Below are positions 8,762 through 17,132 of a stretch of 33,502 bases of DNA, in pieces. This stretch comes from Bacteroidales bacterium H4 (GTDB lineage: Bacteria > Bacteroidota > Bacteroidia > Bacteroidales > Muribaculaceae), in NCBI GenBank assembly GCA_001701165.1, contig DAAP01000046.1, positions 1 through 33,502 on the forward strand, in the 5' to 3' direction. The first letter of the stretch is position 1. Each line of letters opens with the position of its first letter. The translations under genes were made by a program, and so were the position numbers. The notes under the pieces are model-generated. The model did not search any database and was not told where the DNA came from. It saw nothing but the letters and a program-made list of their open reading frames with translations.

Positions 8762-9886
8762 CTATTTCTTGATAAGCAATAGGATTACAGTGATGGTTAT
8801 GTCGAAGAGGACAATTTTGGCGTTGGCGTTGGCGGCGATGTCCGTGGCTGCATCGTTGATGGTTTGGAAGAGATCTGTGGCATTTTTTTCGTTGATGAAC
8901 GGCGAAAAACGTATGCTGAATTCGTTTTCACGATCGGTCATAACATTGAGCCGTGGGTCATGTAGATTGTTGATGAAATTTTCACGTATCATACGACTGC
9001 AATAGGCAAGGAAGCGCAGTATGCCTTCGCGTTTTTCGGCTGCGACTTCGACGGACCAGGCCTTGAGCGCACGCACGTCACGTTTATATGCGTTGCGCAT
9101 CAGGCTTTTGAACCATTCAAGGTATTTGTCGGTGTCATCGTGCATTGCGCTTAGGGCAAGAGCACGATTGATACTGCCTTGAGCCAGCACGGCCACGCGC
9201 ATGGCTGCTGCCGGATCCAATGAGGTGACATTGGAGATGTATGCAGCTACTTCGGCATCGCTATAGCGGTGGACCTTGATGCGTTGCACGCGCGAGTATA
9301 TTGTGGGCAGTATTTCGCGCGGATTGTCCGAGGTCATGATGAATAACGTGTCGGGGTATGGTTCCTCGACTATTTTCAACATCTTGTTGGCTGTATCCTC
9401 GTTCATACGCTCCGGCAGCCACATAAGCACGCTCTTGTAGCGTGCCGAGTGTGCGGTGTAGGATAGACGACGTATAAGTTCATTGCCTTCCTCGACATAG
9501 AATTTGGGTTGGGCGTTGGTGTTATCAAGCATTGCCGGCCATCGGTCGAAGTCCATAAATGGATTTTGGTCCATAAATGTGTTGAATTCCTGACGGAAAT
9601 CATCGCTGATGGTTGGCTTACTGTTTTTCTTGGCAACGGGGAAGGAGTATAGCGTATCTATGAATTGGTGCGCTTGGTGCTGGCGGCATGCCGGGCAGGT
9701 GCCGCAGCTATCGCCATCGTGCCTATTGTCGCATTGGATGTACTGAGCCAATGCGCGAGCTAAGGCAAATTTGCCGCAGCCTTCGGGACCTTCGAGCAGT
9801 AACGCATGCGGCAGTCGTCCGCTGTCCACCATCTGTGCAAGATCGCGCTTGATGTCACTATGTCCCGGAATATCGGCAAATTTCAT
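8762..9886 (-). CDS. holB: DNA polymerase III subunit delta' (clamp loader)
   Basis: This is a clamp-loader AAA+ protein of 374 residues. It has GPEGCGKF at 33-40 (a Walker A with Phe in place of Ser/Thr, in keeping with delta' being a non-hydrolysing subunit). A zinc-binding cysteine cluster (Cys52, Cys61, Cys64, Cys67, in CGTCPAC) follows. The sensor region MLKIVEEPYPDTLFIMTSDNP and the SRVQRIKVHR segment are also present. It helps load the beta sliding clamp during replication. The gene starts five bases after the mlaF stop and precedes addB by 111 bases, so it probably belongs to the same leftward transcript. Confidence 0.93.
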   Translation of the reverse strand: MKFADIPGHSDIKRDLAQMVDSGRLPHALLLEGPEGCGKFALARALAQYIQCDNRHDGDSCGTCPACRQHQAHQFIDTLYSFPVAKKNSKPTISDDFRQEFNTFMDQNPFMDFDRWPAMLDNTNAQPKFYVEEGNELIRRLSYTAHSARYKSVLMWLPERMNEDTANKMLKIVEEPYPDTLFIMTSDNPREILPTIYSRVQRIKVHRYSDAEVAAYISNVTSLDPAAAMRVAVLAQGSINRALALSAMHDDTDKYLEWFKSLMRNAYKRDVRALKAWSVEVAAEKREGILRFLAYCSRMIRENFINNLHDPRLNVMTDRENEFSIRFSPFINEKNATDLFQTINDAATDIAANANAKIVLFDITITVILLLIKK

Positions 9887-9891
9887 GGTCT

Positions 9892-10707
9892 TCAGTTCTT
9901 TTGGGCTTCAATAGAATGGCGTCTGGCGGCACCTACAGCATTGAGGCCATATTTGACAATATATTCCTTGACTTCTTGGAAAAGGTCTGTGGCAAAGACA
10001 AAGTCGTTGAGTGCCTGATTGTCGGATGAGAAGATAAGGTCTTTATTGCCGGTCCATTCGCAGTAACCCTTGCTGATAAATACGATGTTTTCGCCGATGC
10101 CGAGCACCGAGTTCATGTCATGTGTGTTTATGACGGTGGTGATGTTGTATTCGTGCGTGATGTCGCTGAGCAGTTCGTCTATTAGTATAGATGTTTTCGG
10201 GTCGAGGCCGCTGTTGGGTTCATCGCAAAACAGATAGCGAGGATTCAGGGCAATGGCACGTGCTATGGCGACACGTTTTTGCATGCCGCCCGATATCTCG
10301 CTGGGATACTTGTTCTCGGCACCAAGTAGATTGACGCGCTCGAGGCAGAACATGGCGCGCTCGCGTATCTCGGCCTGGCTTTTGGATGTAAACATCACCA
10401 AGGGAAACATGACGTTGCCCAGCACTGTCTCGCTGTCGAAGAGCGCCGAGCCTTGGAAGAGCATGCCTATTTCCTGACGCAGGTCCTTGCGTTGCTGCTG
10501 ATCCATGGATATGACATCACGCCCGTCAAAGAGTATTTCGCCGCTTTCGGGGGTGAGCAGTCCCACCAACGACTTCATGAGCACGGTTTTGCCCGAGCCG
10601 CTTTGTCCGATGATTAGGTTGGTTTTGCCTGTAGCGAAGGTGGCACTGACTTCGTGTAGCACGGTGCGCCCGTCAAAGGATTTGGTTATATCTTTTACCT
10701 CTATCAT
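9892..10707 (-). CDS. mlaF: Mla-type ABC transporter ATP-binding protein
   Basis: This 271-residue ABC ATPase has Walker A GQSGSGKT (34-41), a Q-loop in LFQGSALF, signature SGGMQKR (139-145), Walker B YLFCDEP (158-164) followed by NSGLDP, and the H-loop in INTHDMNS. The Gly-Met signature and the QGSALFDS segment are typical of MlaF, the ATPase of retrograde phospholipid transport between outer and inner membrane. Its start overlaps the end of the permease gene by four bases, and the pair is translationally coupled. No MCE-domain gene (mlaD) is found downstream, where holB follows instead. Confidence 0.92.
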   Translation of the reverse strand: MIEVKDITKSFDGRTVLHEVSATFATGKTNLIIGQSGSGKTVLMKSLVGLLTPESGEILFDGRDVISMDQQQRKDLRQEIGMLFQGSALFDSETVLGNVMFPLVMFTSKSQAEIRERAMFCLERVNLLGAENKYPSEISGGMQKRVAIARAIALNPRYLFCDEPNSGLDPKTSILIDELLSDITHEYNITTVINTHDMNSVLGIGENIVFISKGYCEWTGNKDLIFSSDNQALNDFVFATDLFQEVKEYIVKYGLNAVGAARRHSIEAQKN

Positions 10708-11453
10708 TGTAGTAAGAGTTTGGTCAACAGCACGTCGAACATTAATATCAGGATGCTACTGGACACTACGCCATTGGTGCTGGCTTTGCCGACTTCGAGG
10801 GCGCCGCCCTTGACATTGTAGCCGTAAAAGGACGATACCGAGGTTATGATGAAGGAGAATACCAAGCATTTGATCAGGCCATACCATACGTACCATTCGA
10901 TGAAGAGAGCCTGCAGTCCGTAGACATAGCGCGATACGGTAATGATGTCCGTGAACACGGCTACCAAGTAGCCGCCAACGAATGCGGTGCCTATGGAGAA
11001 TATCACCAGGACCGGCATAAACAGCAGGAATCCTAATACCTTTGGCAATACGAGATAGCTGGCCGAATTGACGCCCATAATTTCGAGGGCGTCAATTTGC
11101 TCGGTCACACGCATAGTGCCTATTTCCGAGGCGATGTTGGACCCGACTTTGCCCGCAAGTATCAGACATAGTATCGAGTTGGAAAACTCAAGAAGCACGA
11201 TGTCGCGCGTTGCAAGGCCTACGGTGTAGCTTGGAATTAGCGGCGAGGCTATGTTCAGCTGCATTTGTATGGCAATGACTGCACCGATGAACACCGAGAT
11301 AATCATTACCAACGGTATCGAATCGATGCCCAATTTCATGATTTCGGCGACGGTGCGCTTGAAAAACACCTTCCACTTCTCAGGCAGGGAGAATACGCGT
11401 TGCATAAAGATGCAGTAACGTCCAAAGGTGGCTAATGAATTGGCTAAAAGCAT
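10704..11453 (-). CDS. mlaE: Mla-type ABC transporter permease (MlaE family)
   Basis: The 249-residue membrane protein has an N-terminal amphipathic segment and about five to six hydrophobic helices. It carries the diagnostic MlaE cytoplasmic loop AGKVGSNIASEIGTMRVTEQ followed by IDALEIMGVN. It forms the inner-membrane permease of the Mla lipid transport complex with the ATPase encoded immediately downstream. The ATG at 11451-11453 gives the expected length. The 258 bases upstream contain no gene and only a weak -7-like element (TACTTTCG on the minus strand), so the promoter is unresolved. Confidence 0.93.
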   Translation of the reverse strand: MLLANSLATFGRYCIFMQRVFSLPEKWKVFFKRTVAEIMKLGIDSIPLVMIISVFIGAVIAIQMQLNIASPLIPSYTVGLATRDIVLLEFSNSILCLILAGKVGSNIASEIGTMRVTEQIDALEIMGVNSASYLVLPKVLGFLLFMPVLVIFSIGTAFVGGYLVAVFTDIITVSRYVYGLQALFIEWYVWYGLIKCLVFSFIITSVSSFYGYNVKGGALEVGKASTNGVVSSSILILMFDVLLTKLLLQ

Positions 11454-11711
11454 ATTGTAGTGTTGTCTTGTTTCATCGTTGTGTCGTTCGGCCTTGGACT
11501 GCGGTTTATAGTGACCTCATGTCGAGTCGCGAAAGTAGTGTGGTGTGCAGCACGTGCCTACGCTCGGCCAAATATTGTACAAAAATACGGTTTTTTGGCG
11601 AATGAGCCAAGCGTTTTCTCTGTCGTTATGTGCCATTGGACAGTATTCGCGCCGTTTAGGCAACTTTTACTTGCGGCATTGGTACATGGCGGTGGAGAAA
11701 TATGATGTGTA

Positions 11712-12299
11712 TTATGGCTTGAGAATGCCGGTAGCGGCGAAGAAACGTCGGTAGTATACGGCTTTGGCTTCGAGGGCCATAGGGTAGGCGCGTGAAGTTG
11801 ATGGCAGACGCCAGATTTCCAGGCTATCGAAGGCGGCGTGCATACCCATAGACGGTACGGATGTACCGGTCTGTGCGGCTACAATCTCGGCGGCTTTTTG
11901 TCCTGTGGTTGCTATGGCACGCAGATCGTGTATTTGTGCAGCCAATGCCGGTATGTCGCGCATACGCAATACTTCAAGATCCTTGTCTGAGGCAGTGCCG
12001 TGTGTGCGTCGTGCGTCTAATACGGTGTCGCTTAGCGCTATACCATATGTGTCAAGTAGCGATTTTATTCGATTGAGCTTGAATGTGCGCGTTGTTTTGT
12101 CGTATAGAGCCGTTGCATCGTCTTCGAATATTATACCCATAATCCGCCAAAAGTCATTGGTGGCGTTGGGATAATAAAAGTCCATACTCCAACGGTGTGA
12201 TCCCGGCGGAAAAGTGCCGAGCAGCAATACGTGTGCGCCCTCCGGGACGTAAGGTCCCCACGGGTGATGTTCGACCGGTATAGATGTATTCTGTTGCAT
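11712..12299 (-). CDS. Uracil/hypoxanthine-DNA glycosylase family protein (UDG superfamily)
   Basis: This 195-residue protein carries the UDG-superfamily motif 1 as LLLGTFPPGS (residues 25-34), the FYYPNATNDFWRIMG segment that lines the base pocket, and a C-terminal motif LPSTSRAY. The combination of GTFPP, PxNxFW and PSTS resembles DNA-deoxyinosine (hypoxanthine) glycosylases and other non-UNG members that excise deaminated bases. The exact substrate (uracil, xanthine or hypoxanthine) cannot be assigned. It is a single gene between the mla operon and a TPR-like gene, all leftward. Start ATG at 12297-12299. Confidence 0.78.
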   Translation of the reverse strand: MQQNTSIPVEHHPWGPYVPEGAHVLLLGTFPPGSHRWSMDFYYPNATNDFWRIMGIIFEDDATALYDKTTRTFKLNRIKSLLDTYGIALSDTVLDARRTHGTASDKDLEVLRMRDIPALAAQIHDLRAIATTGQKAAEIVAAQTGTSVPSMGMHAAFDSLEIWRLPSTSRAYPMALEAKAVYYRRFFAATGILKP

Positions 12300-12453
12300 A
12301 TATGTGCGTTAGTGTTGTTTATGACGTGAAGTAATGCACATCTGAATACTCGCCGGCGGCATAGGCTTGTAAGCCGTTAAAGAATTACTAAATCTACCGG
12401 GAGAACACCCATATGGGGCATCTCAATATAGTCGGCAGATGGTAATGCCGCCA

Positions 12454-13950
12454 TTATTCGTCTCGTGGTGTATGTACGTCAAATGGGTTTTCACTGAATA
12501 TCGGTGTTTTTTTTGCTTCACGAGCATCATCAATAGCTTCTACGATATTCGAAAGGATTTCTAAGCAACGATAGAATAGTAATGTCCAATGCGGACTGTT
12601 GTCTTTGGTCTTGGGCCACAATCTTCCGTTGTAGATAATCCCGTTACAACACATATCACGAGCTATATCGTATTCACCGGCTTTGGCAAAGGCGCAGACG
12701 ACCAATGTATACTGTACCATATCGCATCGATGCAAGAAGGTTTCGTCGGCATATATGGCGTTGACTACGTAGTTGTACTTGCATGCGTTGAAGGCGTTGA
12801 CAATCAGGGTGGATGTCCACCATTCCGGTATTTCGTTATGGCTGTATTCCTCCAAAATCCAAAGCATTATTGCGTATCCGGCTATGGCGGCTTTGATCGT
12901 GTCCAACGTCTTGATAGCTTCGTACCAATCGGAGGGTGAAACTTTTTCCTTGGCTTCCGGCGACATGAACGCTTGTTTTATTGCCTTGAGACAAGGTTTA
13001 TGGCCTACCACGAAGTAATTTGAGACGAGGGCCTCATAGTCTAAGGGGTTGGCTTGGAGGCGTCCGTTGATGTAAGCGGCAGCCTCGTCCTTGCGACCAT
13101 GCGCAACGAGCGAACGGATATACAGACGCGAGATTTCGCCATCGTCCGGTATGGCTCGGATTATTTCGGACAACTCGTCAGGATTGCCATCGTTGTGGTA
13201 TATTTTCAGAAACTTATGCTTTAAGGCTTGTCTGTTTTCCGGATCCATAGCCAGTATGGTCTCTATTGTGTCGTCGGTATCGGCATCTTCGGCGTGGCTG
13301 TTGATCTGGGCATCCAGCAGCAATTCCCAGTAAGAGAGTATGAAAGGTTTTTCACTTACCAGTTTTTCGATTATAGGTACTGCGCGAGCGTATTCATACT
13401 GTTCGAGCAGAGACATAGCCAATTCGTAGAGCAGGCATGCACGATTGTTCGAACAATCGGCCACGCGCTCCAGGTTTTGCTCAAGCCAGTCAAGACAATC
13501 GCAATGGTGAGCCGTGTCTACAAAGTGTATGGTTTCCTCGTCGTCCATTTTTGGATTGCCGGCGAGTATACGCTCCAATGCAGCGATGGCGTTGTCGCTA
13601 TCACTATCACTATCATTGATAAAGCCTTCTTGGATAGCGATAAGGCGTTGAAGCAATGGACGGTCGGGGGCATCGCCGCCATGGTCACGTAAAAAGTCGC
13701 TTGCGGCTTGAGGATACATGCCGCTATAAAATATCAACCGCCTTTGTTCCATATCCTTGCTTTCGGGGAAATAGCGTGCTGCGTACATAAGGGCCTCTAT
13801 ACGTACGTATTCATCACTCATATCTCCTGCATAGTCAAAGATTTCTACGATGTCATCGTGGCCAAAGAAGTCCTTATGCTCGGAGTCATGAAGGTATTGG
13901 CGAAATCTGGCGATGAGTTCGTCGCGTTCGTAATCTGTTCCTTCATCCAT
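12454..13950 (-). CDS. Tetratricopeptide-like repeat protein, function unknown
   Basis: The frame is open to 14046, but the ATG at 13948-13950 (MDEGTDYERDELIARF) is the likely start because the extra 32 codons are basic, low in complexity and overlap the leader. The 498-residue soluble product is very acidic in its first third. Helical pairs recur, such as YEYARAVPIIEKLVSEKPFI followed by LSYWELLLDAQINS, and KDEAAAYINGRLQANPLDYE followed by ALVSNYF, in a TPR or SEL1-like spacing. No signal peptide or membrane helix is visible, so it is probably cytosolic, and may act as a scaffold. I do not recognise a named family. It may be related in style to the 749-residue TPR protein at 22590-24839, but the two do not look like close paralogues. 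Confidence 0.72.
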   Translation of the reverse strand: MDEGTDYERDELIARFRQYLHDSEHKDFFGHDDIVEIFDYAGDMSDEYVRIEALMYAARYFPESKDMEQRRLIFYSGMYPQAASDFLRDHGGDAPDRPLLQRLIAIQEGFINDSDSDSDNAIAALERILAGNPKMDDEETIHFVDTAHHCDCLDWLEQNLERVADCSNNRACLLYELAMSLLEQYEYARAVPIIEKLVSEKPFILSYWELLLDAQINSHAEDADTDDTIETILAMDPENRQALKHKFLKIYHNDGNPDELSEIIRAIPDDGEISRLYIRSLVAHGRKDEAAAYINGRLQANPLDYEALVSNYFVVGHKPCLKAIKQAFMSPEAKEKVSPSDWYEAIKTLDTIKAAIAGYAIMLWILEEYSHNEIPEWWTSTLIVNAFNACKYNYVVNAIYADETFLHRCDMVQYTLVVCAFAKAGEYDIARDMCCNGIIYNGRLWPKTKDNSPHWTLLFYRCLEILSNIVEAIDDAREAKKTPIFSENPFDVHTPRDE

Positions 13951-14038
13951 AATGCTGTGCGGTTGTATTTTGTGGGCGTTGGAGTTTGGTTTATATTGTA
14001 AGCGTCTGACTTGTAGTGTGGATACTTGGAAAATGTAT

Positions 14039-14071
14039 GGCCGCACATGTCATGTGTGGCTATGTGCGGCC
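14039..14071 (-). terminator. Stem-loop terminator after glnS
   Basis: Ten-base arms GGCCGCACAT (14039-14048) and ATGTGCGGCC (14062-14071) form a perfect stem with a 13-base loop, 16 bases beyond the glnS stop. Reading leftward the stem is followed by a moderately T-rich stretch, so it would act on the minus-strand transcript of glnS. Confidence 0.65.
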
Positions 14072-14086
14072 GTAGCCTAAACCGGA

Positions 14087-15796
14087 TTATTTCTTGGAGA
14101 CTTTTTCCCAGCTATCCTTGAGGGCGATAGTGCGGTTGAATACCGGATGCCCGGGTGTGCTGTCATAGTCGGGCGTGAAGTATCCCACGCGCTGGAATTG
14201 CAGCTTGACGCCGCGTTTGGCGTTTTCGGCTACGAATGGTTCCACCTTGGCGTGCTCGATAACTTTGAGCGAGTCCGGGTTGAGCATCTCGCGGAAATCG
14301 CGTTCGGTCTCTGCCGCAGGATTCTCGACATTGAACAGTCGGTCGTATAGGCGTACCTCGGCGTCCACGGCATGCTGTGCCGACACCCAGTGGAGAGTGC
14401 CTTTGACTTTACGTGCCGCGCCCGGTGCGCCGCTGTGGGTATCCGGGTCGTAGGTACAGTGTATCTCCACGATGTTGCCTTCGGCATCCTTGACTACGTC
14501 TTGGCATTGCACGATGTACGCGCCTTTGAGACGAACTTCGCCGCCAGGGCACATGCGGAAGTACTTCTTGGGCGGGTTTTCCATGAAGTCTTCGCGCTCG
14601 ATAAGTATTTCACGGCAGAAAGGCATGGAGTGTGTCCCGGCGCCTTCCTGTTCGGGGTTGTTGTCCATCTGTACCATTTCTACCTTGCCTTCCGGGTAGT
14701 TGGTGATGATTACCTTGACAGGATTTAGCACAGCCATGACGCGCGTGGCTATGCGGTTGAGGTCCTCGCGCACGGCAAATTCGAGTAGGCTGACGCTGTT
14801 GAGAGCCTCGTATTTGGTATATCCTATGGTATCAATAAAATTGCGTATGGATGTAGGGGTAAAACCGCGGCGACGCATGCCCGAGATTGTTGGCATACGC
14901 GGGTCATCCCATCCGGCTACGAGCCCTTCCATTACCAGCTGGCGCAGTTTGCGCTTGCTCATGACAGTATATGTAAGATTGAGACGGTTGAACTCGATTT
15001 GTCGCGGACAGTAGTTGCCGTCCTTGGCCAATTCTTTGACGAAATACTCGTACAGCGGACGATGGGGGACAAATTCGAGTGTACATATCGAGTGGGTGAC
15101 GCCTTCGAAGAAATCGCTTTGCCCATGGGCGAAGTCGTACATCGGGTACACCTTCCACTGAGTGCCTGTGCGGTGGTGGGGAGTCTTGATAATGCGGTAC
15201 ATTATCGGGTCACGGAAATGCATATTGTCGGATGCCATATCTATCTTGGCTCGCAGTACGCGTGAGCCTTCCTCGAATTCGCCGGCGTTCATGCGGTGGA
15301 ACAGGTCGAGGTTCTCCTCGGGGGTACGGTCGCGGTAGGGGCTGTTGATACCCGGAACTGTAGGCGAGCCTTTTTGTGCGGCTATTTCCTCGCTGCTTTG
15401 GTCATCGACATATGCTTTGCCCTCACGTATAAGGCGCTCTGCCAAGGCATACAGCTGCGGAAAGTAGTCCGAAGCATAATACTCACGGTCGCCCCAGTCG
15501 AAGCCAAGCCAATGAATGTCTTCGCGTATCGAATCTACGTACTCGACATCTTCCTTGACGGGGTTGGTGTCGTCAAAGCGCAGGTTGCAGGTGCCGCCGA
15601 ATTTTTCGGCTATGCCGAAGTCCATGCATATAGCCTTGGCATGGCCTATGTGCAGGTAGCCGTTGGGTTCGGGGGGGAAGCGCGTGTTCAGGCGTCCGTC
15701 GTTTTTGCCGGCTTGCAAGTCGTCATATACTATCTGTTCGACAAAGTTCATTCCTTTTTTCTCGTTGGTGTCGTTGGTCTCGGTATTATCTGCCAT
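14087..15796 (-). CDS. glnS: Glutaminyl-tRNA synthetase
   Basis: This class I aminoacyl-tRNA synthetase of 569 residues attaches glutamine to tRNA-Gln. The catalytic HIGH sequence is at 49-52 in FPPEPNGYLHIGHAKA, and the KMSKS-equivalent is VMSKRK at about 278-283. The RFDDTNP block and the C-terminal anticodon-binding beta-barrels (from about 340 onward) are complete. The presence of GlnRS implies direct charging rather than reliance on the GatCAB amidotransferase pathway for Gln. The first 15 residues are a variable extension. The gene is followed by a strong stem-loop and appears to be its own transcription unit. Confidence 0.97.
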   Translation of the reverse strand: MADNTETNDTNEKKGMNFVEQIVYDDLQAGKNDGRLNTRFPPEPNGYLHIGHAKAICMDFGIAEKFGGTCNLRFDDTNPVKEDVEYVDSIREDIHWLGFDWGDREYYASDYFPQLYALAERLIREGKAYVDDQSSEEIAAQKGSPTVPGINSPYRDRTPEENLDLFHRMNAGEFEEGSRVLRAKIDMASDNMHFRDPIMYRIIKTPHHRTGTQWKVYPMYDFAHGQSDFFEGVTHSICTLEFVPHRPLYEYFVKELAKDGNYCPRQIEFNRLNLTYTVMSKRKLRQLVMEGLVAGWDDPRMPTISGMRRRGFTPTSIRNFIDTIGYTKYEALNSVSLLEFAVREDLNRIATRVMAVLNPVKVIITNYPEGKVEMVQMDNNPEQEGAGTHSMPFCREILIEREDFMENPPKKYFRMCPGGEVRLKGAYIVQCQDVVKDAEGNIVEIHCTYDPDTHSGAPGAARKVKGTLHWVSAQHAVDAEVRLYDRLFNVENPAAETERDFREMLNPDSLKVIEHAKVEPFVAENAKRGVKLQFQRVGYFTPDYDSTPGHPVFNRTIALKDSWEKVSKK

Positions 15797-15886
15797 GATG
15801 TATATGTTTGTTGTTTTTGTGTATGTGCTTGTATGTATATATTTATGCTTGCGTCAGCGTTTGCATATTTCTGATAAATCTAAGAT

Positions 15887-17116
15887 TCAGTCCACTTTGT
15901 GTAAATCGTGTCCCATAAGCTGCTTCTTGGTGTGCATGTAGAAGCGGTTGTAGTTGTTAGGCTCGATTTCTATGGGCACGTTTTCCACAATTTCGAGGCC
16001 GTAGCCTTGAAGTCCTATGCGCTTGACCGGATTGTTGGTGAGCAGTCGCATCTTGCGCACGCCTATCATGTTGAGTATCTGTGCACCCACGCCGTAGTCA
16101 CGTTCGTCGGCTCGGTGTCCTAAGTGTATGTTTGCTTCCACGGTGTCCATGCCTTGTTCCTGGAGTTTGTAGGCGCGTATTTTGTCCATGAGTCCGATGC
16201 CGCGTCCTTCCTGGCTCAGGTAAATGACGGCGCCGCGTCCTTCCTTTTCGATGGCACGCAGGGCTTGGTGTAGTTGCTCACCGCAGTCGCAGCGCTTAGA
16301 TCCGAAGATGTCGCCGGTGGCGCAGGACGAGTGTACACGCACCAGTACCGGGGTCTCCGGGTCGGAGGCGATGTCGCCCTTGATGATGGCTATGTGCTCC
16401 AAGCCGTTGTCTTTTTGGCGGAAGGGTATGAGGCGGAAGTGCCCGTAGACAGTGGGCATGTCCACTTCCGGGCCCATCTCGACAAGGCGTTCGTGTTCCA
16501 AACGATAGTGTATCAAATCGCGTATCGACACTAACGGCATGCCCCATTTTTGTGCCATGGCATATAGTTGCGGCAAGCGAGCCATAGATCCATCTTCGTT
16601 CATTACCTCCATGAGTACGCCCACGGGCTGTAACCCTGCCAAGCGAGCCAAGTCTACGGCCGCCTCGGTGTGTCCCGCACGTCTGAGCACGCCTTGCTCT
16701 TGGGCATATAACGGATTGATGTGGCCCGGACGGCCGAAGTCGTCGGGCTTGGCTTCCGGATTGGCCAGCGCATTGAGCGTTGCGCAGCGGTCGTGCGCGC
16801 TTACGCCGGTGGTGCATCCTTTCAGTAGGTCTACGGTGACGGTGAATGGAGTGCCCAACATCGAGGTGTTGTCTTCGACCTGGCGGTCAAGCTCCAATTG
16901 GCGGCAACGCGAAAGCGACATCGGAGCGCACAGCACGCCTCGTGCATTGTGAAGCATAAAATTGACCTGCTCCGGCGTGATTTTCTCTGCGGCAACGATG
17001 ATGTCGCCTTCGTTTTCGCGGTCTTCGTCGTCCACCACGATAATCATCTCGCCACGTCCGAAGGCGGCGATGGCATCCTCTATGGTACTCAGTCGTATGT
17101 TATCTTGCTCGCTCAT
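15887..17116 (-). CDS. ribBA: Bifunctional 3,4-dihydroxy-2-butanone-4-phosphate synthase / GTP cyclohydrolase II
   Basis: This 409-residue fusion catalyses both entry steps of riboflavin synthesis. The N-terminal RibB domain (about 1-205) shows the Mg/substrate motif DDEDRENEGD at 29-38 and GHTEAAVDLARLAG, and makes the four-carbon unit from ribulose-5-phosphate. The C-terminal RibA domain (about 210-409) has the zinc cysteines Cys265, Cys276 and Cys278 in SSCATGDIFGSKRCDCGE, and YLSQEGRGIGL, and opens the imidazole ring of GTP. The frame extends to 17182, but the ATG at 17114-17116 (MSEQDNIRLS) matches the family N-terminus. It begins 16 bases after the stop of the LptF/G gene, so the two form an operon. 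No FMN riboswitch is seen ahead of it. Confidence 0.96.
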   Translation of the reverse strand: MSEQDNIRLSTIEDAIAAFGRGEMIIVVDDEDRENEGDIIVAAEKITPEQVNFMLHNARGVLCAPMSLSRCRQLELDRQVEDNTSMLGTPFTVTVDLLKGCTTGVSAHDRCATLNALANPEAKPDDFGRPGHINPLYAQEQGVLRRAGHTEAAVDLARLAGLQPVGVLMEVMNEDGSMARLPQLYAMAQKWGMPLVSIRDLIHYRLEHERLVEMGPEVDMPTVYGHFRLIPFRQKDNGLEHIAIIKGDIASDPETPVLVRVHSSCATGDIFGSKRCDCGEQLHQALRAIEKEGRGAVIYLSQEGRGIGLMDKIRAYKLQEQGMDTVEANIHLGHRADERDYGVGAQILNMIGVRKMRLLTNNPVKRIGLQGYGLEIVENVPIEIEPNNYNRFYMHTKKQLMGHDLHKVD

Positions 17117-17132
17117 ATTGTTTGGTGATAGG

